Below, piece after piece: positions 54,213-63,983 of a stretch of 64,000 nt of DNA (position 1 is its first letter; every line of letters starts with the position of its first letter). The notes beneath the pieces are model-generated. The model had not been told where the DNA came from. It worked only from the letters and a program-made list of their open reading frames with translations, and searched no databases. This DNA is from Campanula takesimana. Lineage: Eukaryota > Streptophyta > Magnoliopsida > Asterales > Campanulaceae. The position numbers were made by a program, and so were the translations under genes. The DNA lies in the NCBI GenBank assembly GCA_026119855.1, contig JAOWBW010000182.1:412297-476296 (forward strand), in the 5' to 3' direction.

Positions 54213-54449
54213 AGTGGTATCAGAGCGAACACCTTTATAAAACATTTTTGTTTTTCAAGCTCAACAGCTTGGGTGCCGATTCGATATGGCAAACACAAAA
54301 CCTATGGCAACTGCTAACTATACACATGTTCCAGTCTTTGATGAAGATCATTTCGACGTGTGGAAATTCAGCATCCTGACCCATCTCAACTCAATTGATG
54401 AAAGGCTCCATGACACCGTAGTTCATGGACCTTATATTCCAATGAAAGC
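54213..54449 (+). mobile_element. Start of a second SIRE-like internal region, truncated
   Basis: Directly after the right LTR the primer site (TGGTATCAGAGC, 54215-54226), the short leader and the first codons of gag (ATG at 54286, MANTKPMATANYTHVPVFDEDHFDVWKF read in parts) repeat 25598-25834 with about six substitutions. Similarity ends at about 54447 within the codons for PMKA. The sequence that follows is unrelated. Confidence 0.9.
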
Positions 54450-54461
54450 ACCAACTACTAA

Positions 54462-54515
54462 CAATGGTGTCATTTTACACCAAAATTTGGTATGAAATGA
54501 CACCATTATTTGTAG
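54462..54515. repeat. Short hairpin next to the SIRE truncation point
   Basis: 'aatggtgtcatttta' and its complement 'tgaaatgacaccatt' enclose 'caccaaaatttggt', itself palindromic. It resembles the tip of a small MITE, with no borders found. The stretch behind it (54515-54610, 'cgatggtaaaaa', 'gttcgatggtaaaa', 'acaatggact') looks like a decayed Mutator-type terminal repeat. Confidence 0.45.
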
Positions 54516-54839
54516 TACGATGGTAAAAATAAAAAAAAGAAAGTTCGATGGTAAAAGTGAAACATGCCCTAAAGTACAATGGACTAAAACGGAGTTTTCC
54601 GTCTTGTTTGTCAAAAAATATGATTTTAAGAAGAAAAAAAATGAAACCCATATCATGACGTATCTAGTTTGATTCGTCTAGTCGAGACGAACACAATGGT
54701 GTTTCAGATTATTTTTTTCTACTTCAAAATATCAAAATATTACATTTTAAAGTTATTAGAGGTTTTTTTAAGTAGCGCCATGCAACGCAAACTGAGAGGC
54801 GGGGAAGCTGGTGCCGGCTCAGTAAGCTGGGCGGGCGAG

Positions 54840-55583
54840 TGTTGGGGAATTGGAGGGATTTCTGCATCCACTAGCCCATACTAGCAGTCATCAACATGGA
54901 GAAATAAATCAATACATGAAATAATATTATGAAAGAACAAGAACACCATGATTTGTTAGCCCGGTTCACCACCCCCACGTGGCTACATCCGGAGGCCCCA
55001 AGCCAGGATATCACTATAATAATATGTTGATTGTTACAAGTTACACATACACTCACACAGATCTAGTATGTTTACTCTCCAATGAAGAACCCTCTCCTAC
55101 ATATTATTATCTCTCCCCCAAGAACGCACAAACATGATCATGGCCGGGTTGTAGGATCGCCCCCCATGGCTCTCCTAGGCCCCCGGCCCCCTCCCAAACA
55201 CTATTTTGTGCTCTCTCTTGATATCCTAACTCTCTCCTTTTGGGTACATAATATTCTGGACGAACTTATGCTTATATAGCAGTACAAGGAAGTCCTAAGC
55301 CAATACAAAGAAGAAATTCCGAAAAATCTGCACTTTCCTGAAACCAGTTCGCGGCACCAGGCACCCGCCTGGTGCCAACCAAGCGCCCACCTGAATTAGT
55401 TTCCTGGAGACGCGAACCTACTGCCTTCAGCAGGCGCCCGCCTGGTGAACACCAGTCGCCCGCGCGCTCCACTGCCAGATTTTCCTCCTCCGCTTTGATC
55501 TCCTCTTCGACTCTTTCAACCCCTTTGACTTAGACTCATTTCCCCCCTTGGTTTCCCCTTATGTTTAGGATCCAATCCTAACA
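54840..55583 (-). mobile_element. Solo LTR
   Basis: 744 bp flanked by an exact GCGAG duplication (54835-54839, 55584-55588). Ends TGTTGGGG...CCTAACA fit TG...CA in both directions. The minus-strand TATA 'gctatataag' (55271-55280) suggests minus orientation. Upstream of it (55353-55470) lie GGCACCAGGC/GCCTGGTGCC, a perfect 10-bp inverted repeat, and further CAGGCGCCCGCCTGG-type words. It was formed by LTR-LTR recombination that removed the internal part. The family is not otherwise present here. Confidence 0.9.
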
Positions 55584-55738
55584 GCGAGTATAACCCATGG
55601 AGAGATCTCACCCAACCAAGTTTTTGCCTTTTAGTTATACTCATTTCGTCCTATGATAAATTACTACTTTTCTATTTTGAGTTTTTTTATTAAAAAATAG
55701 AGAATGTTTTTAAATAGAAAAATATATACTCTTTCTAT

Positions 55739-55984
55739 ATCACAATAAGGAGCATAAACTTCTTTTTTGAGTGTCTCATTAATAAGTTACACTATTTAAA
55801 AGTATTTTTTAAAAAACTTTTTTTATATAACGGGACTCTCTTATAATACTCACAACAACATTCACTCATTAGTTTCTATCTCCTACTTTATTTTCCATAC
55901 TCATAACACCAACTCACGTACCAATATTCCTTCTTAATTCCCGTGCATGCCCATTTTTGTGCCCTTATTATGAAACAGAAAGAG
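55739..55984. mobile_element. Diverged Stowaway MITE
   Basis: Ends CTCTTTCTATATCACAATAA and the complement of 'ttattatgaaacagaaagag'; TA at 55737-55738 and 55985-55986. The Mutator-like element begins 11 bases later. Confidence 0.8.
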
Positions 55985-56842
55985 TAATAATTTAAGGAAA
56001 AATTGCACCAAAAATCACCCAACTATGACCTTTTTGTGGATTTGATTACTAAACTTATTTTTGTTTCATACAACACATCCAACTAATTCTTTTTTGTATC
56101 TAAAGTCACTATTGCTAACTCCGTTACTTTCTTTTCTTTAAACAGTCATGTGCCAATGCACATGACCTTTTTCAAGGGTATTTTTGGTATGAATGTTCAC
56201 AACCCAGATGAATTCCAGATTGGACCAGGGGGAGATCTGGGCGGCCAAATTGCAGCTCCAAATTGAATCTCAACAGGGTCGACGGAGATGGTGAGGGCGA
56301 GCTTGACAGCATAGACGGACGAACAGGTGCCAGAGATGGAGATCAGAGGCGAGAGTGGTGCGGTTGCTGTTGCTTTGCCAGATTCGTACTACTCTGGTAC
56401 TCCGAAGTAGGGTTGGCAAATTGTACTCGTCCGTACCAACCAATTCGTGTACCAACCGTACCAATTATAATTGGTATAAAGAAGTCGGTATACCGAACTT
56501 TTTAGTAGGTAGTACCGTACCATTTTCGTCTAATTGGTAGGTACACGGTATACAATATTGACTTTGGTTGGTATACCATGTACCATCTTTATACACACAC
56601 ACACACACACACATATATATACACATATATTTATATATATCCGACCCTAAACTATTTTGAGACTAATACTTTATTGTTGTTGTTATTTACATAGCACATC
56701 ATATTGCCACTTTATCAAGCATATGGATTTTTATTTTATATTTCGACGGAAATCAATGATATGGATTATGCAAACATACTCAGACACACATGATCAGTCA
56801 AAACCTAATAAAGTCAATGGGTAATCTAAGACAAAGTTGAGG

Positions 56843-56844
<2 letters not shown>

Positions 56845-56910
<66 letters not shown>
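56845..56910. repeat. Palindromic compound microsatellite (AC)n(AT)n(GT)n
   Basis: About 15 AC, then 8 AT, then 10 GT units with no interruption. The AC and GT arms are complementary, so the whole tract can fold into one hairpin centred on the AT block. Confidence 0.95.
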
Positions 56911-57128
56911 ATAATACTCTCTCTAATTATTTAGGTAACTAAAATATTTAAAAGAAACTTTAATCTATTTGATACGTATTGATTTATTTTTTTAATACGT
57001 GTGAGGAGTCATATAACAACAATATTTTAGGACATATAGAGTATCAAACATTTGTTTTCTTTTTCTAACATGAAGTTACTTTATTATGATCTAGAAAAAA
57101 ATCTAAGCTGCCTTGTTATTGTGATATA

Positions 57129-57410
57129 CTCCCTCCGTCCCAGCACAAATAGGACTAGAGGAGTGGGCACAATAATTAAGAGAAAGTAATGAATGTGTGG
57201 TGGAAAATGAAGAGAGAGAATGAGTGAGGTAAATAGTAGTGTTGATTGAATAAAATGAGTGGTGAAAAATGAAGAGAGGGGTTTAGTGGGGTTAAATGGT
57301 GGGGTTGGTTGAATATAAATATATTAAAACATTTTCATTTTTGGTAGTCTCAATTGTTTTAGGACAGTCTAAAAGGGAAATAAGTCCTACTTATACTTGG
57401 ACGGAGGGAG
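57129..57410. mobile_element. Stowaway MITE inside the hAT element
   Basis: Ends CTCCCTCCGTCCCAGCACAA and the complement of 'cttggacggagggag'; TA at 57127-57128 and 57411-57412. Confidence 0.9.
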
Positions 57411-58231
57411 TATTGGTTTTGGAGTCGTGCTGTCTATTAGTATATTATGTATAGTCACTAGATTGTTTAGTTTTCAAAACATCAATTGTTCTGCTTTTCT
57501 TTAATTTCAAAGCTTTATAATTTGTATTTGTGATCTATTTTTATGTTATAATGTTTATCTTTTATTCTAGACAAGAAAGTAATTTAAAAATAAAAAACAC
57601 AATTTTTTTTGTCTCCATTTACATTTGGTATGTATCGAGTACCAACCGTACCAACCGAATACCAACCGTACCAATAAACTTGGTATACCGACTTTTGTGG
57701 TTGGTATTGGTACATATTTTTATGTACCAAATCATACTTTGTTGGTACACGGTATAAGCAAAATACAATTGGTATACCTACCAATCCACCCCTGCTCCGA
57801 AGGAAAGGGCCCCTCGGCAAAATTAAGATCTTGGCTTTTCTTTCTTCTCCTTGAAGACAGCCAAAACCAGATACCTTCACAACCTTGAACCTAACTCCGG
57901 CAATATCTCTCACATCATTCCCTTACGTCCGAATCCAGTTTGGGATTCCATTCCCTACTCGATTTTTGTTGATTTGTCGATTTATTTTTTGAGTCGGCAC
58001 AGAACCCAGTAACATAATCGCACCCCTCGGAAGTTTTACCGAAAATACCCTTGAAAAGAGGTCATGTGCCTGTTTAACGGAAAAAAAAAATGTAACGGAG
58101 TTAGCGATAGTGACTTTAGATACAAAAATGAATTAGTTGGATGTGTTGTATACAACAAAAATAAGTTTAGTGATCAAATTCACAAAAGGGTCATAGTTGG
58201 GTGTTTTTTTGTGCAATTTTCCCTAAATTTT

Positions 58232-58436
58232 ATTAATGCGTTTCACTTGTCATGCTCACAATAACTATACATTTATTGTTCTCTACCTCATTATTTCACT
58301 CATATCCGTTCACATATTATTCTCTACCTCATTTTCTCTCTTATATCCATTCACATCACTTACTTTTTCAATATTTTTTCTTAATTTATTTCCTTAAAAA
58401 CAAATAAATATTTTTTATGGGACGGAAGAAAAATAT
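58232..58436. mobile_element. Right half of a decayed Stowaway
   Basis: Shares 'tcatgctcacaataact', 'ttctctacctcatt' (twice) and a right end 'tatgggacggaag' with the Stowaways around it. The left end is missing next to the Mutator-like element. Confidence 0.45.
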
Positions 58437-58499
58437 TATAATATAACCAGACATTTTTTCATTAGAAATACAAATCTTTTCTAAAAAGAATAGGCGTAC

Positions 58500-58796
58500 T
58501 GTTAAGTAACCAATTCCTTTAAAACTTTAAAGTGATAGAGACGGTACCCACAGCATATATCAAGTCTTAATACTCCCCCTTATGTGTGCCCCGACCACAC
58601 TAAGGTAGTGAACACGTGGTGCGATTGTGCACAATTAATTCGTGTTAACAAATGCAAGCAAGACTATTCGAACCCTTGACTTTGCCAAACCAAAAGCTCT
58701 GATACCATGTTAAGTAACTAACCACTCTAAAAATTTAAGGTGATAGAAAAAGTACCTACAAAAAAGTATATCAAACCTTAATACTTTACTCCCTCC
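58500..58796 (-). mobile_element. TRIM-like miniature LTR retrotransposon
   Basis: Two short direct repeats (58500 to about 58570 and 58708 to about 58796) start TGTTAAGTAAC and share 'agtgatagagacggtacc'/'ggtgatagaaaaagtacc' and 'tatatcaa...cttaatact'. Minus-strand TGGTATCAGAGC (58696-58707) directly adjoins the right repeat as an initiator-Met primer site. Minus-strand 'taagggggagtatt' next to the left repeat serves as polypurine tract. The interior of about 130 bp codes for nothing. No exact target duplication was found; the outer ends of the repeats are uncertain. Confidence 0.7.
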
Positions 58797-58798
58797 GT

Positions 58799-59034
58799 CC
58801 CAAAACACCTTGCACATATTTTCTTTTTGGGTGTCCCATTGGTAAGTCTCACTTTCCCAAAATGGAAAAGATTCCCACTACTTCTCTCTCCTCTCCACTC
58901 ACAACAACTATCCACTTACTATTCTCTACCCCACTTTCTCTCTCTTTCCCACTCACACCACCCACTTTTTTTTACACATTTTATTAATTCCCGTGTATTT
59001 TAAAAAGGGTGCCAGTTGTTTTGGGACGGAAGGA
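58799..59034. mobile_element. Stowaway MITE
   Basis: Left end CTCCCTCCGTCCCAAAACA, right end complementary ('tgttttgggacggaagga'); TA at 58797-58798 and 59035-59036. Confidence 0.88.
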
Positions 59035-59439
59035 TACGCAGTGGTTGGGGGTAATGATGTAGTGGGAAGTGAAAGACAAATAAACGGAAGGAAATGATGA
59101 GGGAGTTTAGGATAGAACTAAAATAAGAGAATGCTGGGGTCCTGGGAGACAATTGTAGAGCTAAGTTATGGGGATTAAATTAATATCTATTTAACACGAA
59201 TATGGACACGTCTTAATAACACTTTAATTAACATAAGCAGAGATAGTGTTAAAATAGCATTTCCTCTAAATGCTCTATTTGTTCAAAAATAATAGTTTCA
59301 TTTCTTTTATTTATTTATATTAAAAATTTAATTAATATGAAAAAATGGAATTTCAAAATTATTATTTTTTAAAACGTATAATATACTTATTTGAAAATTA
59401 AGCACATTCTTTGAAAAGTTATGCAAATAAAATGTGATA

Positions 59440-59694
59440 CTACCTCTGTCCCTAAATGAGTGTCCAAAATTCATAAGACATAATTTTTTGTACAATTTTG
59501 TGGCAAAATTTATATATAATCTTCTAATTGTTTTTACAAACATTTAGGTTTTGCAAGTATAAAGAGACTGGTGAAAAAAATTCGAAAAAAAAAACATTTA
59601 GGGACATAGTTATGATCAAAATGGACACTCATTTGAGACAAAAATTCGAAAAAAATGAACACTCGTTTAGATTTAGAGATAGAGATAGAGGGAG
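59440..59694. mobile_element. Stowaway-like MITE
   Basis: Left end CTACCTCTGTCCCTAAATGA. The right end reads 'agagatagagggag' after an expanded 'agagat' repeat. TA at 59438-59439 and 59695-59696. Inner arms 'gagtgtccaaaatt' and 'aaatggacactc' are complementary. Confidence 0.8.
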
Positions 59695-59790
59695 TATATA
59701 TTTCTATCTATATTTATGTATTGGGTATTGCCTAAAGAGCGAAACTTTGAGTAAAAATAAAATAAAACAGTGCTTTGTGCTAATGGAATA

Positions 59791-59969
59791 CTCCCTCCGT
59801 CTTATAATAATTTTCATAATTGACTATTCAAACTTTTTAAGGATATGAACACTTGTTTTACTAGTCATGTTTTGTTTATGCAATATTAAGCCTAAATTAT
59901 AAAAATAGGAAGAACTTTTTGGGACATTAAAAAATGACAAACAAGAAAATTATTTTGGGACGGAGGGAG
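59791..59969. mobile_element. Stowaway MITE, same subfamily as 12399-12577
   Basis: Ends CTCCCTCCGTCTTATAATAA and the complement of 'ttattttgggacggagggag'; TA at 59789-59790 and 59970-59971. Same 179-bp length and shared interior with 12399-12577. Confidence 0.92.
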
Positions 59970-60384
59970 TATCTGGGAAATGTCCTTCAAAGTAGTTCCA
60001 TTTTCACAACCTTTGCTAGATTGAATCACTTTTGAGTGGTCTATTTAAAGGAAGCTAGTGGTATACAAAAATTGGAGGACAGCTGGGAAACTAGGGAATT
60101 AAGTAAGTGGGATATGAGGCTTATCTAACTATCATTTTAATAAAAATATTACTAGTATTAAAATGAAGTAGTATGGATTAGGATTGACCATTTCTCATAT
60201 TAACATTAACAGCTGTTCTGCTCAATAATTAAGCATGCACTTGAATGCAAATTAAAGCTGCATGGACCATTCACTTTAATTGAATTTGCTCCCAAACTAT
60301 GATTAATTAGTCAGATTCACTATGGCACAAGTTGCCTGACTCACGCATAAAACGGTTTTCGTTGAGAGAGTAAATATTTTGCCC

Positions 60385-60769
60385 ATAATTACCAGGAACG
60401 TGGGACGTTTCGGGACGCGGGACGGGTATGGGAACGAGGAACGTGACTTAGTAAATTTTGGGTACGCTGGGGGTAGGATCAATTGGGAACGTGGTACGCT
60501 CTATATTGAAAAATCATCACTAAGTTGAATATAATAACATATATATACACACACACACACTTATATATATATATACTTTTAGGGAGATAAAAGATTATAA
60601 TGTAAAGGCGGATAACCATAAAAGATTGTAAACGCAGACACGTTGATGACCGTTAATTTTCCGGTACGATTGTTTGAGTACTTTGGGTAGAGTTCCCTTG
60701 TGAACCCGGGACGCGTGTTCCCGGGACGTGGGACGAGGGGGGGGGGGTTGGGAGTTCCCGGTAACTATG
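60385..60769. mobile_element. Small TIR element with exact 9-bp duplication
   Basis: The duplication ATTTTGCCC lies at 60376-60384 and 60770-60778. Ends ATAATTACCAGGAACGTGGG and, inverted, CATAGTTACCGGGAACTCCC. The interior has 'ggacg' words on both sides and an AC/AT microsatellite (60540-60580). A 9-bp duplication suggests Mutator, and the short ends would also fit hAT. No protein. Confidence 0.8.
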
Positions 60770-60779
60770 ATTTTGCCCC

Positions 60780-61924
60780 ACAAAAACGGGGTGGGGCAAA
60801 CCCATTTTATTCTTTCATCGTGACTCGCTTTATGTGTGAGATCGTCTCACACGAGACTTTCTCGGAGCTCAAGGAGGAGCTAGATTTTGAATTATGTGTG
60901 GTCTGATTGTTCGACGGTCAAGATTAAATCATTCACAGTGAGTGGCGATGTTGGTCGGTGAAAAGCCTTAAACTATCTAACAATCTAGATTACAAGAAAA
61001 TGAGACCGCAATTCAACTAATCCGAATCCCAAATTTGATACTCACAACATCAATATTTTCTTTTTTAGATTAAAGTGGAACATGAAAGAATATTGTTTTC
61101 AACATTATATTTGACAATCCCAAAGCTTTCTATGGAGTCTCAAGTGGAGACATTCTTTGACTATGAGTGACACTTTCTCTACTGGGGAAAGCAAAAAAGT
61201 ACTTCACCGTCCACTTATTTGACCATAGAGGGCGCAGTGTCTTGGCTGATGGAGAGCCAGAACCCTCCTTGCATTCACACACGCTAGTCTAAAAACAAAA
61301 GCAAGCCACATAAAAGCCGCTAATTTTTGGTGGTAGCACATTTTTAAATCCCAGCGTCCCTGCACTGCCACAGCTGAGTCCAGATCTTCTATACCAATTT
61401 TATGTGTCAGTCTCTGTGCCACAAGTGATTCAACAACTCAAATTTTTTAAGATTGACATTATATTGATATTATCCAAACAAGTAAACGATTGAATTACAA
61501 GTGATACATAAAATAATACACAAAGTAGTACAGAAAATCTCGACTCGCCACACAGTTGTACCTCAAGAAGTAGTAGTAATATTTTACTGTCTAAAAGCAA
61601 ACTCTCTTGAGCACATTCTGGGAATTTTCAGCTAATATTCTCATTCTCCCCCACTCAAACCTAATTTTGTGGGGTAGGAACAAATTCCAAAACAATAACC
61701 TCCAACTCCAATGATAAGTTAGTGGAACCAAAACCCTACCAAATTGTTACTACTATAGTTTAATGTTAGCAGCTCAGATGTCATTGTGTCTCTCATAATC
61801 ACAATACTAATAATAATCAACATTTCCCAGTAAAGAAAAACTTCAATTGTTGCAGACATAAACCCATGTGATGAGGCTAAAAAGAATACTGTACTTACCT
61901 AACCCACACCAGAAAGATTCTGAG
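60780..61924. other. Stretch without a recognisable gene
   Basis: Ordinary AT-rich sequence downstream of the pseudogene. A minus frame at 61204-61422 (ending near KMCYHQKLAAFMW) has somewhat gene-like composition and could be an exon remnant. I do not recognise it and no splice sites stand out. Confidence 0.4.
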
Positions 61925-63281
61925 AACGCTCAAGTTTTTTTTTTTCGTAAGCCACTCTGCAATAATGAAGGCAAGCTCAAGAGATTGAGAAGCGTTCAGC
62001 CTTGGATCACAATTGGGATTGGCGTGATAGCGTGAGCTTAGATCAATATAAGTAATAGTCTCTCTGTCCCAAATTGAATGAACCTTTTGAAACTTTGACA
62101 TCAAAAAACTGACCCTAAATGATTTTGAAAAAACAAATATCAGAGTTCATTATACTTTTGCAAAAGTAAAATTTTGAAAGTGAATTAGCAAGAATGTTTA
62201 TGATTTTTTTTAATTAAAAATCAATATATTTCCAAAGTGACCCTAAATTCAAAATGGTCATTCATTTTTGGGACGGAGGGAGTAGTACAGGAACTTCCAA
62301 TATACTGTCATATTGTGCCCAGTCATTTGTAGATGAACACCACTTGGGTAGCTTCCTTCTTGATCATGCACATCGGAAAATGCTCTCAACTCCGCCTACA
62401 AGTATAAAAAATGTTTATATTAATACAGACAATACATAAATTAACACGGCGATTATGGCCTGAAGAATACAATAAATACATAAACTGCCAGCGGCTATAG
62501 AGCCTGCTCAAGGCTTCCATCTCTAGGTGCATTGGCGCACAAAGCCAAGAACACATAGCACGTTGAATTCTTAAAAAATATGGTGTGATGAAGGGAGATT
62601 TCATGGCACAGCGCTTATTGGTGGAGGAGATGAAATTGAAGGACTAGAAAAGAATTAGCCGTGGATAAAGTGATTGATGCTGGAGCATTTTTCCAGATCT
62701 AGTAAATTGAGGGAAGGGGGTAGCCCTATGCATTTCGTCCATCCCTGACCTTAAGATGCAATTAACCCCAAGTTAAATGTATAACCTGTTAGAATGTCAT
62801 GACAAAATTTCTTCAAGTAAATATAAATGAGCGAATCTAAGATGGTTTCACATCCTTATTAAATCGAAGGAACGGGTTTTAAGTCCATAGAGAGTTTTGA
62901 TGGTGTTTCCGTGCAAGGGGTAACTGACCCAAGTGACAATTTGACCAGCTCTGATCAGATTGGGAAGCCATCTTATCACTTACCTGCATATGCCATGCAA
63001 AAGTTCTTGGTCATATATACTACTTCGTTTTAATTAGTAAGTGCAAAGAGATCCACATGAATGCAAAAGCAATCAAACTTAACTGCTAAAATCAGTTAAG
63101 TTTGATCTCGGTTTGGCACTGATACAGATTGGAGGTAAGCTTCAACCATCCTCCAGGTACCCATAATTCTTGATTTCTCATTAAAAGCATCGCCATTGAC
63201 ATTGTCAGCTCTGTAGCTAGGCAACTTTATTCCATCCTTCTCGGTTTGGCATATTGACCCCCCATTCTCCCCAGTCGCCAC
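61925..63281 (-). pseudogene. DHS: DAHP synthase (plant class II type) pseudogene with internal deletions and exonic MITE
   Basis: DAHP synthase makes the first intermediate of the shikimate pathway in plastids. Minus-strand pieces in gene order are as follows. Piece 1, 63281 to about 63125: acceptor AG/GTGGCG, then LGRMGGQYAKPR in one frame and KDGIKLPSYRADNVNGDAFNEKSRI in another, so a small deletion shifts the frame. Piece 2, 62993-62857: acceptor ATGCAG/GTAAGTGAT, VSDKMAS, then after a deletion and frame change IRAGQIVTWVSYPLHGNTIK and GLKTRSFDLI. Piece 3, 62395-62283: acceptor TTGTAG/GCG, AELRAFSDVHDQEGSYPSGVHLQMTGHNMT. It is interrupted by a Stowaway and continues at 62055-61925 with TYIDLSSRYH and CDPRLNASQSLELAFIIAE. 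More than 100 residues are missing between pieces 1 and 2. The N-terminal part lies beyond 63300 or is lost. Intron positions remain, so it came from gene duplication or decay in place, not from a processed copy. Confidence 0.88.
62058..62282. mobile_element. Stowaway MITE inserted in a DAHP synthase exon
   Basis: Ends GTCTCTCTGTCCCAAATTGA and the complement of 'catttttgggacggagggag'; TA at 62056-62057 and 62283-62284. Removing it with one TA joins the pseudogene codons on both sides, which confirms the borders. Confidence 0.9.
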
Positions 63282-63723
63282 CTATTGATATGTGTATTCT
63301 CATTAGCACATAATTTTTCAACGAAGATAGTCTCTCAATTCAGTTCTCAGAATGTTAGACAAGCCTCAATTTCTAAAATCTAAACGCTCCTCCACTCCAA
63401 AAAGATGGTCTCGAGATTCTATTTTTGTTTATCAGAAAAATGTTCCCTTTTCTAAATTTCAGCTAATCTAACTTCCATTGTTTTCACTAAAAACACAACT
63501 TAAGGAAGCTAGTATAGTAAGCATGTGAATTTGAAAACCAGTGGCAGTTAGAAAGCCGGGGAGGAACGTCAGGAGTGGGTATTCTCAATACATATAACAA
63601 ACGGAAATGGCCGTGGTAGGAAATATATAGAAGATAAAATACAACATTAGAATGTTTAACTTGTCAAATGAGACTACTCATATAGGACAGGAGGACCTAA
63701 GGAGTATGTAAACAATAGAAATA

Positions 63724-63983
63724 CTCCCTCCGCCCATAATGATCGTCCCATTTGACTATTCAAACATTTTAATAACCTATATTCATTTCCATCATTAACC
63801 TTGATAGGAATACTTATTACTCCAGTACCCCCTCTTCTTCCTTGTCATCCTCTCCTCTTTTCCTTCCTTGATTGGCAAGTTTAGAAGTTCATTTACTTTA
63901 ACCTAACAATTATGGAAATGAGGCTATCGTTTCTGAGACAAACCAAAATGGCAAAAGGGAACATCTTTACGGGACGGAGGGAG
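63724..63983. mobile_element. Stowaway MITE at the right window edge
   Basis: Ends CTCCCTCCGCCCATAATGA and the complement of 'tacgggacggagggag'; TA at 63722-63723 and 63984-63985. 'tgactattcaaac' near the left end is shared with 12399 and 59791. Confidence 0.88.

Larger units (their letters stand above)
56408..57794. mobile_element. hAT-type non-autonomous element
   Basis: Exact 8-bp duplication CTCCGAAG (56400-56407, 57795-57802). Ends TAGGGTTGGCAAA and inverted CAGGGGTGGATTGG are hAT-like. Subterminal regions (56430-56590, 57620-57790) are rich in 'ggtac/gtacc' words on both arms ('accaaccgtacca', 'ggtataccgac'). Between them are (CA)n tracts, a compound microsatellite and a Stowaway. No transposase frame. 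Confidence 0.9.
55996..58223. mobile_element. Mutator-like element carrying a nested hAT and Stowaway
   Basis: Left end GGAAAAATTGCACCAAAAA and inverted right end GGGAAAATTGCACAAAAAA begin arms of about 200 bp with matching phrases ('ttggatgtgttgta' and its complement, 'cattgctaactccgttac' and its complement). Flanks ATAATTTAA and TAAATTTTA are similar but not equal, so the duplication is doubtful. Interior outside the hAT: 56200-56399 and 57803-57960, GC-richer, including 'gacggagatggtgaggg' and a minus-strand-like leader, possibly captured DNA that I do not recognise. No transposase. Confidence 0.8.

Noticed and set aside
55987..58232. Clean target duplication for the 55996-58223 element
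   Set aside because: ATAATTTAA and TAAATTTTA agree too poorly and are simple AT words.
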